Below, piece by piece: positions 57,959 to 64,000 of a stretch of 64,000 nt of DNA (position 1 is the first letter of the stretch; each line of letters starts with the position of its first letter). The position numbers and the translations under genes were made by a program. The notes under the pieces were generated by a model. That model was not told where the DNA came from. It did not search any database and saw only the letters and a program-made list of their open reading frames with translations. The DNA is from Mycolicibacterium peregrinum (GTDB lineage: Bacteria > Actinomycetota > Actinomycetes > Mycobacteriales > Mycobacteriaceae), in assembly GCF_002102345.1 (NCBI RefSeq), contig NZ_LQPP01000027.1:124001-188000 (forward strand), read 5' to 3'.

Positions 57959-59533
57959 ATGGCTATGACACCCCCACCATCGACGGTGCTGGAACGCATC
58001 GCCGAGCGGGCGCGACAACGTCCCGAGGCGATCGCCCTCCGTCGCTGCGACGGAACCAGCTCCATCCGATACCGGGACCTGATGGCCGAAGTGGAAAGCC
58101 TGGCAGCCGATCTCGCCTCCCAATCGGTCGGTCGGGGACACCGTGTGTTCGTCGTCTCGGACAATGGACCCGAGACCTACCTGTCCGTGCTGGCCTGTGC
58201 GGCAGTGGGCGCGATCGCGGTGATGGTGGACGGCGGGTTGCCTCCGGCGACCGTTGACCGGTTCGGCGAGATCACCAACCCCGCTGCGATTCTGATCGCA
58301 CCAGGTTGCCGGCTGCAGCGGTCTGATCTCCCGAGTTCTCTCCGGGAAATCCCTGCCTTCGACGTCACCATCGTCGCCGGCGCGGCTGTCCGCGCTGACA
58401 AACCCGTGTCAGATCCGTCGTCCGGCAACCTTGATGGAGCGGATCACCCGCTGGCGATGATCTTCACCAGCGGCACCACCGGTACGCCGAAAGCCGTGTT
58501 GTTGCCCAACCGCACCTTCTACTCCATTGCCGACATCCTGCAGCGAGAGCAATTGACCTGGGTTGACTGGGTCGTCGGCGAAACGACCTACTCACCGTTG
58601 CCCGCGACGCACATCGGTGGTCTCTGGTGGATCCTCAATTGCCTGATGCAGGGCGGCCTCTGCATCACCGGCGGTGAGACTTCCGCGTCGATCGCAGAGA
58701 TCCTCACCGCGAACGACGTCGCAACGACGTGCCTGGTGCCCACGCTCCTGACCCGTCTCGTGGCCGAACTGCGGGCCGCCGGCAAACCGGTCCCGCCAGC
58801 ACTGCGCATGGTGGGTTACGGGGGATCCCGTGCGGTTGCCTCCGATGTCGGCTTTGTCGAAGCTGCCGGGGTTCATACCGCTCAGGTCTACGGGCTCAGC
58901 GAAACAGGCTGCACCGCATTGTGTCTTCCCACCGAGGACGGGTCGATCGCCAGGATCGAAGCTGGGGCGGTCGGGCGGCCGTATCCCGGCGTGGAGGTCC
59001 ACCTGGACGGTGACGGCAGCGGTCCGCCCACCAGGTCCTCCTCCGGTTCGGCATCTTCGGGCACGCTGTGGATCAAGTCCCCGGCGAACATGTTGGGGTA
59101 CTGGGAAGACGCCGACCGCACCGCCGAAGCCCTGGTCGACGGGTGGGTGAACACCGGAGACCTTCTCGATCGTCACGACGACGGCTTCTTCTACATCAGG
59201 GGGCGGTCATCGGAGATGATCATCTCCGGAGGGGTCAACATCGCGCCCGATGAGGTTGATCGAATCGCCGAGGGGGTGGCGGGCGTCGAAGAGGCAGCCT
59301 GCTTCGAGATCCCCGACGAAGAGTTCGGCGCGCTGGTGGGTCTGGCCGTGGTGACGTCGATGGACATCGACGATCCCGGTGCCAGGAAGCTCAAACACGC
59401 CATTGCGGCCCGCTTCCGGGAGGAATCGGAGCCGATGGCCCGGCCGTCGACAATCCGGTTCGTGCAGGAGATTCCACGCACCCAGTCCGGCAAGATCAGG
59501 CGGGCGGCCTTGGGTGTGATAACCGGTGAGTGA
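57959..59533 (+). CDS. fadD10: FadD10-like fatty acyl-AMP ligase (Rv0099-type)
   Basis: A 524-residue ANL-family enzyme. It has the P-loop IFTSGTTGTPKAVLLP, VYGLSETGCTAL, NTGDLLDRHDDGF and the C-terminal catalytic lysine region RTQSGKIRRAAL. FadD10 of M. tuberculosis loads a fatty acid onto the stand-alone carrier protein Rv0100; here it would load the carrier encoded by the next gene. It overlaps that gene by eight bases. ATG 57959 and 57965 are both possible starts. Confidence 0.92.
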   Translation: MAMTPPPSTVLERIAERARQRPEAIALRRCDGTSSIRYRDLMAEVESLAADLASQSVGRGHRVFVVSDNGPETYLSVLACAAVGAIAVMVDGGLPPATVDRFGEITNPAAILIAPGCRLQRSDLPSSLREIPAFDVTIVAGAAVRADKPVSDPSSGNLDGADHPLAMIFTSGTTGTPKAVLLPNRTFYSIADILQREQLTWVDWVVGETTYSPLPATHIGGLWWILNCLMQGGLCITGGETSASIAEILTANDVATTCLVPTLLTRLVAELRAAGKPVPPALRMVGYGGSRAVASDVGFVEAAGVHTAQVYGLSETGCTALCLPTEDGSIARIEAGAVGRPYPGVEVHLDGDGSGPPTRSSSGSASSGTLWIKSPANMLGYWEDADRTAEALVDGWVNTGDLLDRHDDGFFYIRGRSSEMIISGGVNIAPDEVDRIAEGVAGVEEAACFEIPDEEFGALVGLAVVTSMDIDDPGARKLKHAIAARFREESEPMARPSTIRFVQEIPRTQSGKIRRAALGVITGE

Positions 59534-59771
59534 GACGTCGCGAAGCAGAATCCTCGCTGCACTCGCTGAGGTGCTCTACGTCGACGAGTCAGATCTCATC
59601 GACGGTGACGCCACCGACCTGCGAGATCTCGGGCTGGACTCGGTTCGTTTCGTGCTGTTGATGAAGCAGCTCGGCATCGATCGGGATTCGGATGTTCCGC
59701 GGCGGCTGGCGGAAAACCTTTCGCTCGCGGGATGGGTCCAGGAGTTGGAGAAGCTGGGTGAACCTGTCTGA
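59526..59771 (+). CDS. Acyl carrier protein of the isonitrile-lipopeptide operon (Rv0100-type)
   Basis: An 81-residue phosphopantetheine carrier from GTG 59526. Ser39 in DLRDLGLDSVRF is the attachment site. It overlaps the preceding ligase by eight bases and the NRPS by 14. It would hold the fatty acyl chain while the beta-amino/isonitrile group is built and then deliver it to the NRPS. Confidence 0.9.
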   Translation: MSETSRSRILAALAEVLYVDESDLIDGDATDLRDLGLDSVRFVLLMKQLGIDRDSDVPRRLAENLSLAGWVQELEKLGEPV

Positions 59772-62700
59772 AGGGCCTCATCCGCAACGCATTCCGCTGA
59801 GCCGATCACAGCAGAACATCTACAACGGGGTGCTGCAGGACGCTGATCCGCATCTGTACCTGATCGGAAGGCACTACCGGTTGCGTCCGATGCCGCAGAC
59901 GGAGTTCCTGGCCGCTCTACGGAAGTCCATCCGCGCCAACCCGATTCTGCTGTGTGTGCTGGCGGAGCCATCCGAACCCGGCAGTTATCCCGAGCTCGTG
60001 CCCCGGCTCGACGCCGACGATGTCGTGCACATGTCCGGCAGTGACGCCTTCGCCGCGCTGCCGTACGAGTGGGAATCGGGCATCTGCGCAACGCCATTGG
60101 CGCGCTATACCGTGCATCTCGACGGCAGTGGCCTGGTGATCGGCCTTGCTGCCCACGCACATCACATCCTGCTCGACGGGGGAGCGATCGGCATCATCGA
60201 AGCCGACCTGGGGCGCTTCCTCTCCGGTGCCGACCTCGGTGACCCCGCCTGTGTCCGCGCCGGTTTGAGTGGTATCGCCACCGCTCACCGCCGAGAGGCG
60301 ACCCGGATCGATGAATCTCTCGCGCGGCTCACCTCCGTTGTGCAGCGGGAGCTGTCCGCGGCCGCCGAGGAGGGCCGCCACGGACGTGCCGCCGACGTTC
60401 CCATCACCGCGGCCAGAGGGGTTCTCGTCGAAACTGCGGTGATCCGCGGCGAAGACTACGACCAGATTGTCAATGTGGCGTCCCGGGAGCACATCCCGCT
60501 CAACATGCTCGTCGCCGCGGCGGCAACGGCGGTGGACGCGAGCCTTCGTCACACCACCGAGAGCCTGCTGGTACATGCGGTCGACAACCGATTCGGTGAT
60601 CCTGACCTCGATGTCGCGACGTGCCTGGTCAACTCGATGGCGCAGCCGGTCCGATTCTCGCCGTACGCCTCGGTGGCCGACGTGGTGCGTGGTGTAGACC
60701 GGGGCTATGTCAAGGCCGGCCGGCGCCGGTGGCTACGCGAAGAGCGCTACCGCCGAATGTATCTGGCGATCAATCGGACCATCTCGGTGGAGACGTTGAC
60801 GCTCAATTTTCTGCGTGAGCCCTGTGCGCCTGAACTGGCGCCGTTCTTGTCGGACGCACCGGTGACGTCGGATATCGGACCGGTAGAGGGCATCACCGTG
60901 GCGGCAGTGCTCGACGAGCACCGCCGCACACTGACCCTCAACACGTGGAATCGGCCCGATCCACCCCGGGAGAATGTCTCGAACGTGGCGACCCGGATCG
61001 CGGCCGCCCTCAAATCGATGCCGGCGATGTGGGATTCCCCGATCGCGATGACGGTCGACGCATGGCGACCGGTTGCCAGGGACGGGTCACTGTGCCCGGT
61101 TGCGGAAGAAACTGAGCCTGCGGCACCGTCGGCACCCGCGTGGTTTCTCGACCGCCCCGAGACCGCCGCTGAATGTCGTCGACGCCACGCCCACGTCGAT
61201 TCCTCGATCGCCTGGCTGCTCGAAATCGGCGTGGCACCGGGCGATGTGGTGGTGTTCACCGACGACGGCACCGACAAGACCATCGGCCTCTTGCTCGGGT
61301 GTCACTTGGCGGGCTGCGGGTACAGCGTCTGCGACCGCGATGATCAGCTGGAATCGCGGGCCGAACGGATCAACCGATCCGGCAACGGGATCTCGGCACA
61401 CATCGTCGATCTCGCATCGGCGACCATCCTGCCGCGTCCCGGCGGGGACCATCGCCGGCTGGTGGAGGCCCGTGTCGAACAGACGCCAATGGACCCGTGC
61501 CTGGCCACCAGGACCGCCTACGTCATGCCCACGTCGGGGTCGACCGGGGAACCCAAACTCGTGCAGGTCAGCCACGGTGCACTCGCGGCGTTCTGCGTCG
61601 GCGCGACCCGGGCGTATGGCTGGGGACCGGATGACACGATCCTCCAATGTGCACCGCTGACATCGGATATCAGCGTCGAAGAAGTGTTCGCTGCCGCTCT
61701 GGCCGGCGCGAGGATTGTCCGTTCAGCCGCAGTGAAAGACACTGATCTGCAGGCCCTTACCGATGATCTGGTGAAAAGTGGAGCTACCATCGTCGATCTG
61801 CCCACCGCGCTGTGGCAGCTGTGGAGTGAGGATGTCGACGCGATCTCCGGAGTTGGCCGCTCTCGGCTCCGGCAGATTGTGATCGGCGGCGAGCCGGTCC
61901 GCCCGACCGCCGTCGACAAGTGGATCAACACCGTGGGCCCCGAGAACGTCTCGCTGGTGTCGAGCTATGGCCCGACAGAGACCACCGTCGTGGTGACCTA
62001 CCTGCCGATCGTCGACGGTGGCGAGGTGATCGAGCACGGCGCGCGCCTTCGACTGGGGCGACCACTCGTCCCGAACGCGGTGGTGGTCGCGTTCGGCGAA
62101 GTCGTGGTGATGGGGGAGATGGTGGCCTGCGGCTACCTCGGCGTGGACAGTGCCAGTTTCGGGTGGGTCGTGACGCCCGACGGCCGGCGACAGCGGGCCT
62201 TTTCGACTGCTGACCGAGTGACGATCGACGGCGACGGATATCCGATGTTCGCGGGGCGTAAGGACGCGATCGTCAAGATCGCGGGCAAACGCGTCGACAC
62301 CGCCGAGATCACCCGACGCATCGGGGCCGACCCGACCGTGGTCGACGTTGCCGTCGAGCCTCACAACGGCGGTCTGGGGGTGTGGTTCGGAACCCAGCGA
62401 ACCCGCGGTGGCGGTGAAGACCCTGCGGCGGCAGCACGTATCAGGAAGATCCTGGTGGATTCGCGAGTGCCGTCGTTCTCTGTTTCCAGCGTCGCGAGCA
62501 TTCCGCGTAAGCCCGGCGGAAAGATCGACACTGCGCTGCTGCCGGCATCTGCCGCATCCGGTCCAGGAACCCCGACCCACGAACCGGGAGAGCTGGCAGC
62601 CGGCCTCGCCACCCTCTGGAGCGCGCGCCTCGAGAGGTCGATCACACCGCATACGTCGCTCTTGCACGAAGGCATCGGATCGTTGGATCTCGTGCGAATC

Positions 62701-63972
62701 CTGCCCGCTACCCGGAGGTATCTCGGTCGGCAGGTGTCGATCCTTGACCTCATCAGTGCCGACACCGCGGCGAACCTGGTGGACGACATGACGTTCACCG
62801 ACAGCTGGATGGATGCCGACACGGCGATGGAGATCGAGCGTGACTTCACCGGACTGTCGACGCGGGACATCCCTGCGGAGCAGAGACGATGGGGAGGTTC
62901 AGCCCACGGTGCAGAGCCCGTGCTGGTGGTGGGTGCGTCCGGAGTGCTGGGGACCGGATTCGCCGAGGCGATTCTGGAGCTGACCCGCTCGGATCTGCTG
63001 CGCCCCGACCTGGTGCTGGCCATGAGATCGGCCCTACCCGACAACCGGGTGTGGACGGAGCTTCGCGGCACGCCAGGCGTCCGCATGGAGCCCCTCGTCC
63101 GCGGTTTCGGTCCGGTCGAGCTGGAGGCGTTGATCCGCGAGACCGGTGCCCGGACCGTCGTCAACTGCATCGGGAACACCAACGTGGTGGTTCCTTACCG
63201 CGAACTCCGTTCGGCCAATGTGGAATTGGTGAAGACCATGGCCGATTCGTGTGCGGCGACCGGTGCCCGGCTGGTGCACCTGTCGTCCTATGTCGTCAAT
63301 GCGGATGTCTCCTCGCCACACGTCCTCGACCCGCGTCGGGCTCCGTACCCCTACGCGGCCTCCAAGGCACTCGCAGAACTGGCAGTGGTCGGCGCCGGTC
63401 GAGACCTCGACTTCACCATCGTCCGCCTGCCCCGGGTCCTGGGAACAGCCGAGCAGGTGCGCGGGTCCGCTGACATCCTGGTGGCGGTCGCCGATGCCTG
63501 CCGTGCGCTACAGGCCCATCCGGCGGTGGAGTTGATCGAGGAAGTGACGACCGGCCGCGCGGCGGCGGAGAGCATTCTTCGCAGGCTGCCCGAGTTCGGT
63601 GGACCGGACGAGCTGGGTTCCGGGATCGAGGTGATGCGCGGGCAGACGGTGGCATACCGGCAGTTGCTCGGCACGATTGCCCCCGAAGAGGTCGACAGTC
63701 ACGAGTGGAAGCGCCGGTTGGACGAAAGCGATTGGGCAAGAGCCAATCCGCGGCGTTGGTCGGTGATCGACGCGTGGATCGGGTTGGGCCTGCAGCTCGA
63801 TGGCCGCACCTATGCGGAGTACCTGGCCGGGTACCCCGCCTTATCGCTGGATGTGCGATTCGTCGGCGAGCTCGTGGCGGAACCGACCTCGGTGCGGGCA
63901 CTGCTCACCCAGGGCTCGGGAACTCAACCCGCCTGTGCAACGACTCATCAATCAGACGCCGTTAGACAGTGA
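59758..63972 (+). CDS. nrp: Monomodular NRPS with reductive release (C-A-PCP-R), Nrp/ScoA-type
   Basis: A 1404-residue non-ribosomal peptide synthetase starting at GTG 59758, within the end of the ACP gene. Condensation domain with HHILLDG (135-141); adenylation domain with TSGSTGEPK (592-600), YGPTE (737-741) and PGGKID; carrier domain with EGIGSLD (Ser975); terminal thioester reductase with VVGASGVLG (about 1057-1065) and Tyr1199/Lys1203 (YAASK). It condenses acyl-isonitrile units with an amino acid (lysine/ornithine in known systems) and releases the product reductively. M. tuberculosis Nrp (Rv0101) is 2512 residues and dimodular; this protein has one module, like Streptomyces ScoA. The product is therefore probably shorter. 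Confidence 0.93.
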   Translation: MNLSEGPHPQRIPLSRSQQNIYNGVLQDADPHLYLIGRHYRLRPMPQTEFLAALRKSIRANPILLCVLAEPSEPGSYPELVPRLDADDVVHMSGSDAFAALPYEWESGICATPLARYTVHLDGSGLVIGLAAHAHHILLDGGAIGIIEADLGRFLSGADLGDPACVRAGLSGIATAHRREATRIDESLARLTSVVQRELSAAAEEGRHGRAADVPITAARGVLVETAVIRGEDYDQIVNVASREHIPLNMLVAAAATAVDASLRHTTESLLVHAVDNRFGDPDLDVATCLVNSMAQPVRFSPYASVADVVRGVDRGYVKAGRRRWLREERYRRMYLAINRTISVETLTLNFLREPCAPELAPFLSDAPVTSDIGPVEGITVAAVLDEHRRTLTLNTWNRPDPPRENVSNVATRIAAALKSMPAMWDSPIAMTVDAWRPVARDGSLCPVAEETEPAAPSAPAWFLDRPETAAECRRRHAHVDSSIAWLLEIGVAPGDVVVFTDDGTDKTIGLLLGCHLAGCGYSVCDRDDQLESRAERINRSGNGISAHIVDLASATILPRPGGDHRRLVEARVEQTPMDPCLATRTAYVMPTSGSTGEPKLVQVSHGALAAFCVGATRAYGWGPDDTILQCAPLTSDISVEEVFAAALAGARIVRSAAVKDTDLQALTDDLVKSGATIVDLPTALWQLWSEDVDAISGVGRSRLRQIVIGGEPVRPTAVDKWINTVGPENVSLVSSYGPTETTVVVTYLPIVDGGEVIEHGARLRLGRPLVPNAVVVAFGEVVVMGEMVACGYLGVDSASFGWVVTPDGRRQRAFSTADRVTIDGDGYPMFAGRKDAIVKIAGKRVDTAEITRRIGADPTVVDVAVEPHNGGLGVWFGTQRTRGGGEDPAAAARIRKILVDSRVPSFSVSSVASIPRKPGGKIDTALLPASAASGPGTPTHEPGELAAGLATLWSARLERSITPHTSLLHEGIGSLDLVRILPATRRYLGRQVSILDLISADTAANLVDDMTFTDSWMDADTAMEIERDFTGLSTRDIPAEQRRWGGSAHGAEPVLVVGASGVLGTGFAEAILELTRSDLLRPDLVLAMRSALPDNRVWTELRGTPGVRMEPLVRGFGPVELEALIRETGARTVVNCIGNTNVVVPYRELRSANVELVKTMADSCAATGARLVHLSSYVVNADVSSPHVLDPRRAPYPYAASKALAELAVVGAGRDLDFTIVRLPRVLGTAEQVRGSADILVAVADACRALQAHPAVELIEEVTTGRAAAESILRRLPEFGGPDELGSGIEVMRGQTVAYRQLLGTIAPEEVDSHEWKRRLDESDWARANPRRWSVIDAWIGLGLQLDGRTYAEYLAGYPALSLDVRFVGELVAEPTSVRALLTQGSGTQPACATTHQSDAVRQ

Positions 63973-63975
63973 GGG

Positions 63976-64000
63976 ATGGCAGTGACAGACGTGGCCGCAC
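63976..64000 (+). CDS. Start of a further gene (truncated by the window)
   Basis: An open frame begins with ATG at 63976 (or GTG at 63982) just after the NRPS stop, with GAGGG beside it; only MAVTDVAA is visible. In M. tuberculosis the gene after nrp is Rv0102, a membrane protein; I cannot confirm identity from eight residues. Confidence 0.4.

Overview
The window is high-GC actinobacterial DNA and almost certainly comes from a Mycobacterium, probably a rapid grower of the Mycolicibacterium type. Evidence for this is a type I fatty acid synthase followed by acpS, two PPE proteins, MspA-family porins, an LdtMt2-like L,D-transpeptidase, and gene order. From about 2.4 to 44.3 kb the order follows, in reverse orientation, the M. 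tuberculosis block Rv2524c (fas) to Rv2495c (bkdC), broken by insertions and losses. Gene names taken from M. tuberculosis rest on remembered protein sequences and synteny, not on a search.

Layout. 0-1.8 kb: truncated MFS transporter and a divergent MerR regulator. 2.4-15.3 kb: fas, acpS, an M20 dipeptidase, a Ca2+/cation antiporter, bcp and a small DUF3618 membrane protein. 15.3-16.7 kb: an ORF-poor stretch with a perfect hairpin, a small gene, a bidirectional terminator and tRNA-Lys. 16.8-20.6 kb: ldtB, an NTF2-like protein, a coupled DUF899/SRPBCC pair and an SDR. 20.8-22.4 kb: a PPE protein carrying a 41-residue His/Asp-rich insert, with a Fur/Zur-type box upstream. 22.4-25.1 kb: a MarR regulator with paired operators and three small oxidoreductase/NTF2 genes. 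25.2-30.7 kb: tRNA-His, orn, a HerA-like ATPase, cmrA, an MFS protein and an MmpS-like protein. 30.8-32.7 kb: an S9 peptidase. 32.7-44.3 kb: a TetR regulator with a 16-bp inverted-repeat operator in front of accD1-accA1-fadE19-maoC-citE, then bkdABC after an inserted lipoprotein gene. Together these encode branched-chain keto acid oxidation and the leucine branch through 3-methylcrotonyl-CoA carboxylase to HMG-CoA lyase. 44.3-51.2 kb: a crotonase, a second LspA-like protein and an accessory set of exported proteins, including a tandem pair of small secreted proteins and a tandem pair of MspA-family porins. 51.2-53.9 kb: a cobalamin riboswitch and metE. 54-54.8 kb: an LCM-type methyltransferase.

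55-64 kb holds the most interesting system: an isonitrile-lipopeptide (kupyaphore-type metallophore) biosynthetic operon equivalent to M. tuberculosis Rv0096-Rv0101: PPE1, a TauD-like non-haem iron oxygenase, FcoT, a FadD10-like ligase, an acyl carrier protein and an NRPS. Here the NRPS is monomodular (C-A-PCP-R) instead of the dimodular M. tuberculosis Nrp. The HD-rich PPE at 20.8 kb is a paralogue of this operon's PPE, so the window carries two related PPE proteins, both with plausible links to metal (zinc) acquisition.
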